Assembly (NCBI GenBank): GCA_037447655.1
Contig: JBBHKE010002555.1
Location: 312,001 to 376,000 of the forward strand
Source of the DNA: Zygnema cylindricum
Lineage: Eukaryota > Streptophyta > Zygnematophyceae > Zygnematales > Zygnemataceae
Length of the DNA: 64,000 nucleotides
Direction: 5' to 3'
Part shown: in pieces, positions 1-11,155 of the stretch
Layout: the number at the start of each line of letters is the position of its first letter
How positions within the stretch are numbered: the stretch's first letter is position 1
Made by a program: the position numbers and the translations under genes
Notes under the pieces: model-generated
Told to the model about the DNA's origin: nothing
Databases searched by the model: none
The model's input: only the letters and a program-made list of their open reading frames with translations

Positions 1-690
1 ATCGACCAACACACCCAATCAACCATTTGTCCATTTTGACGAATGTTAACAGTTAGGTGAAGTTTTGGTACAATATGCGTTACAACAATCATTGCAAACG
101 TATAACCCTATGTTTCTAGGCGTTACAAACATAAAATTACCCTATATGCGCAAAAACCATATGTTTGGACGATGTATTTATGAATTTGTCGACGTTTTGG
201 GCACAAAGATGTATTTATACCCGCGTCTCAATAACAAACCTAGTTTTTCAAAGGGTATACCACATATAAAACACAAAGCACCGCAACAACCCATTTGCGG
301 GTTAAACTAAGACCAACGCACTCAATCAACCAATCGCCCATTTTTACGAATGTTAACAGTTAGGTGAAGTTTTGGTTGGATATGTGTTACAACAATCATT
401 GCAAACGTGTAATCATGTGTTGTTGGGCATCACAAGTAAAAAAATTAGCGTATACGCGTGAAAACCATATTTTTGGCGATGTATTTATGACTTTGTCGAT
501 GTTTTAGGCACAAAGGTGTGTTTATACATGCGTTTTCAATAGCAAACCTAGTTTTTTAAGGGGCATACCACACATGAAACACAAAGCACCACAACAACCC
601 ATTTACGGGTTAAACTAGTGAGAAACCGACCAACGCACCCAATCGACCAATCGTCCGTTTTTACGAATAATAACAGTTAGGTGAAGTTTT
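1..690. repeat. ~310-bp tandem repeat, two full units and a partial third
   Basis: Units start near 4, 311 and 628, each opening with a GACCAACRCACYCAATC-like segment followed by ACGAATRWTAACAGTTAGGTG. The spacing is about 307 and 317 bp. Units 1 and 2 align along their length, including the shared CAACAATCATTGCAAACG segment and the CACATRWAACACAAAGCACC segment near the end. The third unit is lost after about 60 bp. The array runs off the left edge, so its true size is unknown. No coding pattern is seen; the short open frame at 65-310 lies inside the repeat. Confidence 0.75.
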
Positions 691-744
691 TGTACAAGAA
701 TTATAAAAAGGTATTTAGCTACATAACACATCGTTACTCCTACA

Positions 745-2170
745 TCAACCCATGCAAATCCTAAGTAAACCCGTGATTGCACGTAACTCTTGTAACTTTT
801 GGTATCGGGTCAACTTTCGCTCAAATTCTTTGTCCTTCAATCGACCTTTGGAAACCGGTTCAGTAGAGATACCTAAAGCTTCTTTAAGTTTCGCCGTGCT
901 CCCATCAAACTTCTCTATTCTAAGTTTTTATAAAAGTGTATTGATCTCATCAAATCCCACCCTGGAACTATCATTAGTTTTTTCAATACATTGCACATTT
1001 TTTATACATCGGGCCCACTTCGTGTGTTCTCCTTCCGGCCATATCGGGAACGAAGATCCCTCTTTTGTGTATTTGGCTCTTTTTTTTATGCCCGTTAACA
1101 ATTTTATTGGAGGATGACCATTCAATCCATAATGATACTGCTTGAATATACATTCCACATTGACATTAGGCCCATTGCTTTGTAAGGTATATCCTTGCCA
1201 ATTGGCCAAATCTATAGGAAATGAATCAAGGTCAACATAAGATGGGTTGTGAGAAGTCGTGGAGACAATAGGAGAGGAGGGAACATTGGTGGAGGTAGAA
1301 GGTTCGGAAAGAGAAGTCGTGGAGATAATAGGGGGAAAGGGAGCATGGGTAGCGGTAGAAGGTTGTGAAAGAGAAGGTGTGGAGACAATGGGGGAAGAGG
1401 GAGCATGGGGAAAGGTAGAAGGTCGTGAAAGAGAAGGTGTGGAGACAATAGGGGGAGAGGGAGCATGGGGTAGAGGTAGAAGGTTCTAAAAGAGAAGTCG
1501 TGGAGACAATAGGGGAAGAGGGAGCATGGGTTCATGAAAGGAAGGTGTGGAGACAATAGGCGGAGAGGGAGCATGGGTAGAGGTAGAAGGTTGGGAAAAA
1601 AAAGGTGTTGGTTGGGTAGAAGACATGGGTACAAAATGGGGAAATGAAAAAGTGGTTGAACTTGTATATGATGAGGGAGGAGGAGGGCGGGGAATAGGAT
1701 GAGAGGGAGGGGAAAAGAAGGTTGCAAAGAAAAAGTAAAGTCATGCGTAAAAGGTGGTGTTGAGCTTAAATTTTTTGACTGGATCCTCAAAAATCCGTAG
1801 CTAACTTTGGAATCCACTCCGTGAATTCGGCGTTGCGCTGTCACGAGCCTCGTGTCAATCATCGTCAAACACGTTTCTACCTTTTTGCCCAAATTCTCTA
1901 CGGTATTTTAGAGTTCCTGTATTATTCCTATGAGGGGTGGAATAACGTCGACACCGACTCGTAAAACTTGGAGTTCAACTTTAACCTCGGTTGGAATTGG
2001 AATGTCTGCAAGAGGGGATCTTTTGTCTTTCTTAACGTACATTCTTTGTACTGATTCGGCGAAAGTTCCCCACTCCGTACCGCATTCTTGTAATATGGTA
2101 AAAAAAAAAAAACTCCTGAAGCAAGCGTCCTCGGGGAAATCTTTGTGCAGAAGTGTTAGGTCCTACCATA
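745..2170 (-). pseudogene. Unrecognised Ser/Thr/Pro-rich reading frame, broken by in-frame stops
   Basis: I do not recognise this gene. On the minus strand an open frame can be followed from about 2160 to a TGA at 745-747, with in-frame stops near 1905 and 925, so it is probably a decayed gene or one with missed introns. Its N-terminal part looks like ordinary globular protein (for example KKDKRSPLADIPIPTEV). The middle (about 1259-1610) is a 60-bp minisatellite which in one frame reads as a 20-residue S/T/P-rich repeat such as STSTNVPSSPIVSTTS. The last part has a mixed composition (for example DLANWQGYTLQSNGPNV and then a charged helix-like stretch rich in K, E and R). No ATG with good context was identified. 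It could be a fragment captured by a transposon. Confidence 0.35.
1259..1606. repeat. 60-bp minisatellite, about six units
   Basis: Units start at about 1259, 1319, 1379, 1439, 1499 and 1547, each beginning GTGGAGAYAATRGG and containing GGAGCATGGG and GGTAGAAGGTT. The period is 60 bp (the fifth unit is 48 bp). The period is a multiple of three, so it preserves frame in the minus-strand reading frame that contains it. Confidence 0.8.
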
Positions 2171-2174
2171 TATT

Positions 2175-2640
2175 GTGTCTAATGGTGCCCGTTGAGAATT
2201 TGTTGTGCCGATATATCTCGAGTTTTGTCACTTACATGTTAATTCCTCTCTATGTCAAAAAACGAAAACAAAAATTCAAAATATAGACTAAAACATGATG
2301 CTTTTTGAACACATATTTTTTGAAGAGTGTAAAGAAACATTGTTTGCAATTGGAGAGGAAAAGAAAACGTTTTATTGAATTTGGAGTGTAATTACATTTC
2401 TAAAGGCTCACACTCACTCCATTTTCAAGGTCATTTGCAAAGGTCACACAAGTCAATCTACACGACACGAAACGAAATGCAACAATGATTTTTTTTTATT
2501 TTATCGCAACCACTAAGGTGGTACAAGTCACAATAAAGCTTCTGGACATAATGTATTGAATCCATAATACTATATCCTTTACCAACTAACTAAGGGGTCT
2601 CCCCAATTTTCCCTTCTTTCCCGAATATTGACTAATTTAA
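2175..2640. other. No recognisable feature
   Basis: AT-rich sequence between the decayed reading frame and the GGCGCC repeat array. I see no gene, repeat or RNA here. Confidence 0.5.
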
Positions 2641-2763
2641 AACGACTAATATATTATTTCCCACTTCAATGCCCCTATGGCGCCAAGCCAGCACCTGAAT
2701 CGTCTCGGCGCCGACACTTGCCAAGGGCCAAATTTCCCCCTTCCCCACTCCTATTTTTTTTTT

Positions 2764-2795
<32 letters not shown>

Positions 2796-3279
2796 TCTCA
2801 CTTTATCTCCACTTGGCCACCTCGGTGCCTCTATGGCGCCGAGCCAGCGCCGGCATCGACTCGGCGCCGACACTTGCCAGGGGCCAAATTTCCCCCTTCC
2901 CCACTCCTAATTTTTTTTTCCCTCATTCTTTCTTCACTTGGCCACCTCGGTGCCTCTATGGCGCCGAGCCAGCGTCGGCATTGACTCGGCGCCGAAACTT
3001 GCCAGAGGCCAAATTTCCCCCTTCCCCACTCCTAAATAGTTCCTCCTCATTCCATCTCCACTTGGCCACCTCGGTGCCCTTGTGGCGCCGAGCGTGCGCC
3101 GACATTGACTCGGCGCAGACACCGGCCAGGAGAAAAATTTCCCCCTCCCCCACTCCTAAATCTATCCTCTCCACTTCACCTCTATTAGTCAATTCAATGC
3201 CCCTATGGCGCTGAGCCAGCGCTGGCACTCACTCGGCACCGATACTTGCCAAGAGACAAATTTCCCCATTCCCTACTCC

Positions 3280-3330
<51 letters not shown>

Positions 3331-3440
3331 CTCAGCCCATCTCCACTTGGCCACCTAGGTGCCTCTTTTGCGCCGAGCGAGCGCCGACATCGTCTCGGCG
3401 CCAGTCCTTGACAAGGGCCAAATTTCCCTCTCCCCACTCT
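2640..3440. repeat. Six-copy tandem repeat with a GGCGCC hairpin
   Basis: Six units of roughly 100 bp separated by variable T-rich or TC-rich spacers start near 2655, 2805, 2930, 3055, 3175 and 3340. The core is CACTTGGCCACCTCGGTGCC, then a hairpin with arms GGCGCCGAG and CTCGGCGCC around a ~16-nt loop, then CACTTGCCAGGGGCCAAATT and a C-rich end CCCCACTCCTA. The arms are perfect in units 2 and 3, nearly so in 6, and decayed in 1, 4 and 5. Each unit is followed by a T-run or T/A-rich spacer, including (TA)n at 2770-2796 and T(>40) at 3283-3322. Open frames across it follow the repeat and have no other support. Confidence 0.8.
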
Positions 3441-4425
3441 TGCCGCACCTCTCTTTTCCTCCCTCCCGCAATTTTTTTTTTCCTTCCACCATCACTCAGC
3501 CAATCCCATACTCCACCTTCCCTCCCTCCATTTTCTTTCCCTGCAGCAAATCTTATTCTCCCCTCGCTGTCCTTCTCTCCCTTTAATTTTACTTTCCCTC
3601 CCTCCATCCCTTTCTTCCAACTTCTCTCTATCCCACTCACTAACTCTTTGTCAACCCCCCACTCCCCCGTTTCTTTCCTCTTATTCCCCTTCCACCCCTT
3701 TCCCTATCCCCTTCTATTCCTCTCCCCCCATCTCTCTCTCCTTCTCTCTCTCCTTCTATCTCGATCTGTCCATATTCCCCTCTCTCTCTCTCTCCATCTC
3801 CCCCTACCTCTCCCCCACTTCCTCCTTCTCCATCTCTATCTCTTTCTCTCTCCACCTTTCACCCTCTTCCTCCCTCTCTTTTCCCTTCCCCCCCTTTCAC
3901 CCTCTTCCTCCCTCTCATTTCCCTTTCCCCCCCCCCTTTCCCCTTCGACATGTGTCTCCCCCCTCTTCCCCCTCACCCCCCTCTTCCCCTCTTATTCTCT
4001 CTCTCTCCCTCCAGCTCGATCTTTCCAAATTCCCCCCTCTCTCTCCATCTCTCCCTCCCTCTCCCCCACTTCCGCCTTCTCCATCTCTATCTCTTCTTCG
4101 CTCCCCCTTTCACCCTCTTCCTCCCTCTCATTTCCCTTTCCCACTTTGGCATGTGTCTCCCACCTCTTCCCCCTCACCCCCGCTTCCCTTTTCCCCCTCT
4201 TCCCCTCTTATTCTCTCTCTCTCTCCCTGTTTCACTCTCCCTCTTCCTCTCCCCCTCTCTCTCCCTCTCTCCCTCTCCCTCCCTCTCCCCCTCTCCTCTC
4301 TCTCTTTCTCCCTTCCCCCTCCATCTCCCTCTCTGGGGAAGAGGAGAGAGAAAGAGGGAGAGAGAGAGAGGGAGAGGGAGAGGGAGAGGAGAGGGAGAGA
4401 GATAGAGAGGGAGAGTACCACAAAA
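3441..4425. repeat. Pyrimidine-rich low-complexity tract, then GA-rich mirror
   Basis: The plus strand is almost entirely C and T from 3441 to about 4332 (CCCTCT, CTCTCC and TTCCC motifs), then turns abruptly to GA-rich from about 4335 to 4425, giving a potential long hairpin at the turn (CTCCCTCTCTGGGGAAGAGGAGAG at the centre, imperfect). Long open frames here (up to 400 codons) are a by-product of the composition. Sub-repeats with CACCCTCTTCCTCCCTCTC recur near 3858, 3897 and 4110. Confidence 0.75.
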
Positions 4426-4429
4426 AAAG

Positions 4430-5178
4430 GTGGAGACAAAATGTGTAAAGAGCCACACAACACTGAAGAAAATACCACCAAGTTAAAATTCACTATGATA
4501 ACGACAAGAGAACAAAAGAAAAAGGCCGGTATAGAGCAAAAAAGGAAGATGACGATTGGTAAAATAAAAGGGGCTGCACGTGTGAAGGACAGAGTAGAAT
4601 GAATAATCGATTTTTAGGTTGATATACACAGATGGAAGGACTTAATGAAAAAATGTTTATGTTTCATTAGAGCCGTTTGAAGTAGGGTCGAAAAAAAAAC
4701 AAGGGTAACAATTGAATTAGCAGTAAAATGTAAACCAACATAAATGGGCGGTTGGGGTGGCCGTGGGCGGACTCTGTCCACCGCCTCCTCACCGCTCTCA
4801 CCACCCTCCAGGGGCCATATTGTCCAGTACAGTACACCGCAATGTTATTAAGTTGTAAGTGATCCGTCCCGCTTTTTATTTATTCTCAAATAGAATTATC
4901 CACACTATTTAAAAAGCCTAATTCTAGTCAGAATAGACATTTTCAAAATTTGAAATTTCAATTAGCGTAAACAGCTAATTATTAAGATACACTAAAAAAA
5001 AACTTACCGCTAATAACGATTAAGGTAAATCTACATAAATGCAAAAGCAAATCTTTCGCCAATATTCCTAGTATCGAGGTGTAGTTAGCATCCATAACAA
5101 ACAAACTAAAGCGACATTTTGATATAGTGCGGGATACCACATAGTGTTAGCAATTTCCACATTTGAACTAGCGTAGGC
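4430..5178. other. No recognisable feature
   Basis: AT-rich intergenic-type sequence; no open frame with protein-like composition, repeat or RNA gene was recognised. Confidence 0.5.
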
Positions 5179-5550
5179 CATAGTTCAAAGTAGTGACCGT
5201 ATACATTAATATGCCTATGATGCAAACATCAATATTTTCTTAAGACCCATATTATCTTGGGCTTAAAATGAAATAAAATAGTAGGGGTTGAGTTGCATAT
5301 GGATCGATAGAGAATTAACGTCGTACTAAATTTGAAGAAAAATGGGACAAAATCTTGTTACGTAGGTTTTAGCGACATTTTATTTAAAGCTGATTGGATG
5401 ATCCGGCCAAGAGAAAGTAACGAAGGCACGCAAAGGTGCCCATAACAAACTACGATTGACTATCGTCGGGTCCGGTTGATCGACGATGCATGATGAAGTA
5501 GCGATCTAAGAAGATCACATGGAAAGCTTGTAACACAACACGTAAAGCGT
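5179..5550 (+). mobile_element. MITE-like copy, CATAGTTCAAA family (truncated)
   Basis: Begins CATAGTTCAAAGTAG, matching the terminal repeat of the better-preserved copy at 51706-52248, and shares with it AGACCCATATTAT, GGTTGAGTTGCA, GATCGATAGAGAATTAA and GTAGCGATCTAAGAAGATCACATG-like segments in the same order. A third copy lies inverted at 21545-21885. The right end and any target duplication are not clear here. Confidence 0.55.
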
Positions 5551-6124
5551 ACAAAGACCTACCAAAAAGCCACTTTGGAACTATGCGAAGTGCATATTTT
5601 TGAACAAGTCACAAAGGGTGAAGTTCCACACACAAAGTGGAGCCAAAGAATTGACCTCCATTACCGAACCTCTTATTTTTGTTTTATAAGGAAACAATAT
5701 TCTGAAGATCTTGCCACATTCTCCAGTCAATATTCTCGAGTATGGGAATTAAAATGGCCGTTGATATGTTTCGTGGGCATTCGCCAAGTTCGAGGTACAT
5801 CACCAACCATGATAAAATTGAGCCGCGACACGCTAGATTATAAGCATACCTGTCAAGATGGCAACCAACGGAAATCAAAAAACCCTACACGATAACGATA
5901 TACGCATCAAAAGATCCAACAAAAAAAACAATCGAAATGTCGTGACGCTCTTTCGTCACGCTATTTCTGTTACACGCGAAAAAAAAGAAGAAACCTAAAA
6001 TAATAGTCGTGGGCGACCCGGTGCTTTGCCCTTTGGTTACGAAAGACCTGTTTTTTTTGTACACGCGGACCAATAGGAGCGCCACAATTTGTCGTAGGAG
6101 TTACATGTACTTCACGTATCAATC

Positions 6125-6275
6125 CGTTTCCGGTAGTGTACGGATATTGAGAACAGGACAACGTGGCGTGATGTGACGGGATCGCACGCGTAAAAATTAA
6201 AAGTACGATACTGTACGTTACTCTACCACTATTGATAACACGACATTTTGGCGTGACGTCGAATTTGTTTGGACG
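6125..6275 (+). repeat. Dispersed ~150-bp repeat, copy 1
   Basis: Shares with 10150-10310 the ordered motifs GATATTGAGAA, CGTGGCGTGATG, GATCGCACGCG, AAAGTACGATACTGTACGTTACTC and ATTGATAACACGACATTTTGG. No coding frame. The origin (element end or satellite piece) is unknown. Confidence 0.65.
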
Positions 6276-6489
6276 TGAATCGCCCTTGACGTCAACTTAC
6301 GTCAACATAAACGTCGCGATGTGATTTATGTTACCGTACGATTAAGCGCCGATGACTGAAATCCGTCCGTACCAAACCATCCTTGACGTCGTCGGCCGCG
6401 GGTCAACTGTCGCGATCACTTTGTCGTCGTCGATGTACTGTAGTGTAGCGGTTTCGAACCGTCCTGTCAAGCGTACAAAGAATCTAGGT

Positions 6490-6687
6490 CCATAATTTTT
6501 GTATAGAGATTACCATTACCTCCCATCTTTTTTTTTCCCTTGAATTTGATCCTGTTCCTCGTCTATTTTTTATTTTCTTTATACTTTACGAATTGTCACT
6601 CTTTCCATTCATTTGCGAAGGCTTAAAATATTCAGTAAGTGGTTTTTTACATATTAAATGATTTATAGTGGTTTGTGTGAAGTTTAT

Positions 6688-6721
<34 letters not shown>

Positions 6722-7285
6722 ATTTAATGTATGTTGTTTGTTTTACTTTTTAAATAAATCCTACTTTGTTTATCTATTTTTTTTTTTTTACATGTTTGGG
6801 AAAGTTTGTATTAAAATCATATTGTTTTGTTATTTTATTTGCTTATTAATGTTTCTCTATTTTTTTTTATTCAGGTGTAAGTGTTTTTTTTTTCGACTTT
6901 TGGGAATTTTATATTAGGTAAGCTCATTATGACACGAAAACCTCTTTTTCGATTTCATGTTACAAGGTTTAAGAATGTTCGTGCTCTTTCCTTATGATTG
7001 ATTGGTTGTGAGTCTAAATATTCTTATGTAAAAAAGGTAATTATTAGTTATTTATTTTGTCATTGGGATGAGCATGCTATTTTTATTAGTTGTGGAAATG
7101 GAATTCAATTTATAGACTTTAATCATTATCAAACGTATATGTCTGTTGATAAAGTTTGGGGCAGTTGTGGTGAAGTTCGTGTTGCTGCAGTTGTGGTGAA
7201 GTTCGTGTTGCTGCAATAATTTTTGATACTATTTTTCATATTTGGAATGCTAATTTTTCTAGAGCATTGTCTGCTCCTAGTGAAA
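6490..7285. other. AT-rich stretch with (TA)n; no supported gene
   Basis: A (TA)n run lies at about 6690-6717. An open frame at 6998-7219 (73 codons, + strand) has a partly protein-like composition (HWDEHAIFISCGNGIQF) but no start context, neighbour or family that I recognise, and the following frame runs straight into the (GAT)n array. I do not call it a gene. Confidence 0.4.
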
Positions 7286-7289
7286 GATG

Positions 7290-7945
7290 GGCTGATGATG
7301 ATGATGATGATTAATGATGATGATAATGATGATGTAATGATGATGATGATGATGATGTAACGATGATGATAATGATGATGACGTTGATGATGATGATGAT
7401 GATGTAATGATGATGATGATGTAATGATGTAATGATAATGATGATGATGATGATGTTGATAATGATGATGATGATGATGATCATGATGTTGACGATGATG
7501 ATGATGCGGATGATGATGATGATGATGATCATGATGGTGACGATGATAACGATGATGATATCGATGATGAAGATGATGACGATGACGATGAAGATGATGA
7601 TTATGATGATGTTAACGATGATGATGATGATGGTGATGTTGACAATGATGATGATGATGATGTAATGATGATGATGATGATGATGTGATGATGATGATGA
7701 TGATGTTGATAATGATGATGATCGTGATGTTGACGATGATGATGATGAGGATGATGATGATGATGTTGATCATGATGGTGATAATGATAACGATGATGAT
7801 ATCGATGATGATGATGATGACGATGACGATGAAGATGATGATGATGATGTAATGATGATGATGATGATGATGATGAAGATGATGATGATGATGTAATGAT
7901 GATGGTGATGATGTAATGATGATGATGATGATGTTGATGATGTAA
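7290..7945. repeat. (GAT)n trinucleotide array, ~650 bp
   Basis: Nearly continuous GAT/ATG/TGA trinucleotide repeats with interruptions (GTAATGAT, GTTGAT, GACGATGAC). Long runs of Met, Asp or Ile codons in different frames are composition effects. Blocks such as GATGATATCGATGATGA recur near 7556 and 7796, showing that larger ~240-bp segments were also duplicated. Confidence 0.9.
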
Positions 7946-7999
7946 TCAAAGTATCACCAAAACAAAGTATTCAAAGTATTTGTATTGTATTCCAAAAAA

Positions 8000-8660
8000 A
8001 GTAAATAATAAACAGCGTATGTAATGTTGGTCAAATAAAAAAAAACAAAGTAATCAAGTACCACCGAAACAAAGTAGTTAAAGTATTTGGGTTGTATTTA
8101 AAAAAGATATTTATACCAATGTTTGTAATGTTGGTCAGCCTTTGAGCTGATAATGATGTTCAACAACTTTCTTGGTCTTAAGACTAGGTTGGTTGATCGA
8201 AAAACAAAAAAAAAATACATTCAAAGTAACAATGTAATCTAACAAACAAATGTTATCAATGAAAACAAGTGTTTGTAATGTTGGTCAGCCTCCAAGATGA
8301 TAGTGATGTTTATGCAACCTTCTAAGTCTTAGGACAAAGTTGGTTGATCACAAAAAAATAAAAAGAAAAACAAAGTACTCAAAGTAATCAATCTACTATA
8401 ATAAACAACGAAAATTAATAAATAATAAGTGATTGTAATGTTAGTCAACCTTTGAGCTGATAATGATGTTTATGCAACCATCTGGGTCTTCGACTAAGGT
8501 GCTTGATCGAAAACAAAAAAAAAGTACTTAAAGTAATCAACATATTCTAACTATCAAAAAGTATAAAAGAAAATACGTGTTTGTAGTGTTAGTCAGCCAT
8601 CGAGTCGATAATGATTTTGTTCCAACCTTTTTGGTCTTTGGACTAAGTTGGTTGTATCCT
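8000..8660. repeat. ~150-bp tandem repeat, four to five units
   Basis: Units share GTTTGTAATGTTGGTCAGCC, GATGATARTGATGTT, TCTTARGACTARGTTGGTTGATC and an A-rich end AAAACAAAAAAA. The GTAATGTTGGTCAGCC segment occurs near 8126, 8274, 8436 and 8583, and a partial unit precedes at about 8020. Spacing is about 150 bp. No coding potential. Confidence 0.8.
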
Positions 8661-9726
8661 AGTTAAGTCTGATGTTTTTTTTTCTTATTATTATATTTGT
8701 TATGTTTACATTTGTTTCTTGTGTTTTTGTGATGTGATCAAGGTTGTATTGTGGTTATTTATTTTGTTTGTCTTTTTTTTGTTTTCTTCTTTTGTGATTT
8801 TATGTATTGATAAAAAAAAATGTAAAAATATACATGCAACACCTTAGTATAAAACAAACAAAAACCATTAGTATTCCGTTTAAACGAATAATGGTTGAAT
8901 AATGCCAATGGCTTAATTTGTATTCTAGATTTAACATTAGAATATTTAATACTACATGATATATTCAGTCCATTCATTCATATCATTCAGTAGATTGAGA
9001 TCGAACGCTCAAATTAATGTGAATCTTTTACGCTTAAACAAACCCCCTACATGAACGAAACGCGAATTAAACCATCCACTTGGCATTGTCGTGGTCTTTG
9101 CCATGTACAATGCGATAGTACAGTGCGTACCATATACGAACATCGTACGTGACGCCAACACTGAAATTACGGTACACCGCGAATCGGAATTAGAGTAAAG
9201 AAAAAATTAGAGTAAAAAGACAAAAAATATATATTTAGAGTTATAAACGCTAATTATTGTGATATAACCTTTAACAGAGGAATTTACTCTAATTTATTTA
9301 AATACTCTATATTAGGTTATGTCGGCAATAATAATCCGTGTTGTAATTACGAACACTAAATGATGTAGACATACAAAAACTGTTAGTCCATATATTTTGA
9401 CGTCATTATGACGTTAGTACTATTTGTCTCATATATATACTATTTGTCACAACTCATACTGTTGTTGTTTAACTATAAACTTTTCACATGTAAATTTATG
9501 TAAATGTTCACGTGGACGATAATGTTGTCGACAGACGGAGCTATGCAAATGGGTTTTTTTCGAAGCGATTTATTTTTTTTGTTTAGTGCAATTTCACATG
9601 CGAGCGCGATTCTATTAAATTATTATTTGTACCTTTTTACTTATAAAAGTACAATTTTTCACAGTCAGACGTTGTTCGTACTCCACACTATTTAAAACGA
9701 ACCTATATTAAAACAAATTACGCTAA
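8661..9726. other. No recognisable feature
   Basis: AT-rich sequence with a stray copy of the ACACCGYGAATCG motif near 9171 (see the inverted-repeat element at 11156-13419). No gene is supported. Confidence 0.45.
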
Positions 9727-9905
9727 TTTGACACGGTAGTACAATATTCATTTCGCAAATCTTAGGCAACGCGACAAAGCATCGCAAATTTGACACAGTA
9801 GTACACTATTCATTTCGCAAATCTTAGGCAACGCGACAAAGCGTCGCAAATCTGACACGGTAGTAACACTATTCATTTCGCAAAACTTAGGGAACGCGAC
9901 AAATC
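9727..9905. repeat. 62-bp tandem repeat, three units
   Basis: Units begin TTTGACACGGTAGTACAATA at 9727, TTTGACACAGTAGTACACTA at 9789 and TCTGACACGGTAGTAACACT at 9851, each followed by TTCATTTCGCAAATCTTAGG and CAACGCGACAAA. The period is 62 bp. Confidence 0.9.
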
Positions 9906-10149
9906 GTAATTATTGGCTTATTCTGTCGTACATTGATTAATTTTGTACTTTTTCGGTTACGGGCGGGCACGGTTAGTCGCGAAAAATCAAGATTGGGTTA
10001 ATTTTTTTTTTCGTAAACGACGGTCGGTTAACGGCTAACAATTTTGGAGCGTGACAAAACTCGGTCGGGCGTCGGTTACTCAGATTTTGAGAAAAGAAAA
10101 ACGGTCGGTTTCGGGTATGAAATTTTTTGACTTTTGCGACCTCTGACCG

Positions 10150-10310
10150 GTATTGATAACACGACATTTTGGCGTGTACCGATATTGAGAAAACGACAGC
10201 GTGGCGTGATGTTTTGGATCGCACGCGCAAAATTTTAAAGTACGATACTGTACGTTACTCAACCGGTATTGATATCACGACATTTTGGCGTGACGTCGAC
10301 TTTGTTTGGC
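10150..10310 (+). repeat. Dispersed ~150-bp repeat, copy 2
   Basis: Second copy of the repeat at 6125-6275, same strand and same order of motifs. The CACGACATTTTGGCGTG segment occurs twice inside it (about 10157 and 10275), so it contains an internal duplication. Confidence 0.65.
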
Positions 10311-11155
10311 CTTTTATCATACCACTACAACCACGCGAAATACAACAAATAGGATTGTACCACGTGTCTCTTTTCATCACATCCAAATGGAACATGACAA
10401 AGCCAATCAAAACTCAAATCACTCAACGGCTCACGATCTTAAACAAAAACAATCGACGGTCAATTATCGTTGTCACCAGAGACGAATGCAACTACAATGC
10501 TTTGCCCTTTTAGAAAAAGGACAAAGCAAAAAGCGCGGCAAACCACGAAGGACTATAGAAGGAGGCGTGCCAGGATCTCGGCAAAGATTTTCTGGTGGAT
10601 ATGCGTCCACCCTGTTCGAAGTCACATGGCACAGCTGTCCAATGATAAATTTGTCTTTAATATCCAGGTGTCGCTGTCGTACGGTCTCTATTCTGGCTGC
10701 AGTCTTCCTTTGAGGGCGGGACTGTAGTCACCTACTAGCTGGATGGCTGAGATAGCATCGTGGGTGCGGAAAAAAAAAAATCGAACGATCAGTTTAAACT
10801 TCTGCACCATTGGAGAATCTTGATTCCATAAATGTTTTCGATAACCAAAAAAAAAACAGTACAAAAAAAATGTGAACAAGTACAAACACAACTGAGCCAT
10901 AAAGAACGACAACAACTACGCTATTATAAGTACGGATGATTCTGAAGCTTATTCGTACAAAAGGTCGGGTCTGATTAACACCCTAATGGCGCTAAAAATA
11001 GGACCAGGGTCCGTATTCCGTGCAAAGGGATCCAACGAGTGAACACAGCTCTTGCCGTACATTCGTAGCACGGGAAAAAATCCGTTCCATTGTTTCTGCC
11101 ATTTTTGATCGAAAACAGACCCACGGGAAAACAGCCAATTAGTGCTCGACATCAG
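10311..11155. other. No recognisable gene
   Basis: Mixed-composition DNA. Overlapping open frames at 10169-10727 on the plus strand show no conserved motif and cross the dispersed repeat, so I do not call them. Confidence 0.4.

Noticed and set aside
3246-4448. 400-codon open frame (+) of Ser/Pro/Leu-rich protein
   Set aside because: Lies wholly in pyrimidine-rich low-complexity DNA; overlapping open frames exist in other frames and on the other strand, as composition predicts.
6998-7219. 73-codon open frame (+) with protein-like composition
   Set aside because: Too short, no family, no splice-consistent partner exon that I could identify.
7311-7665. Met-rich and Ile-rich open frames
   Set aside because: Translations of the (GAT)n array.
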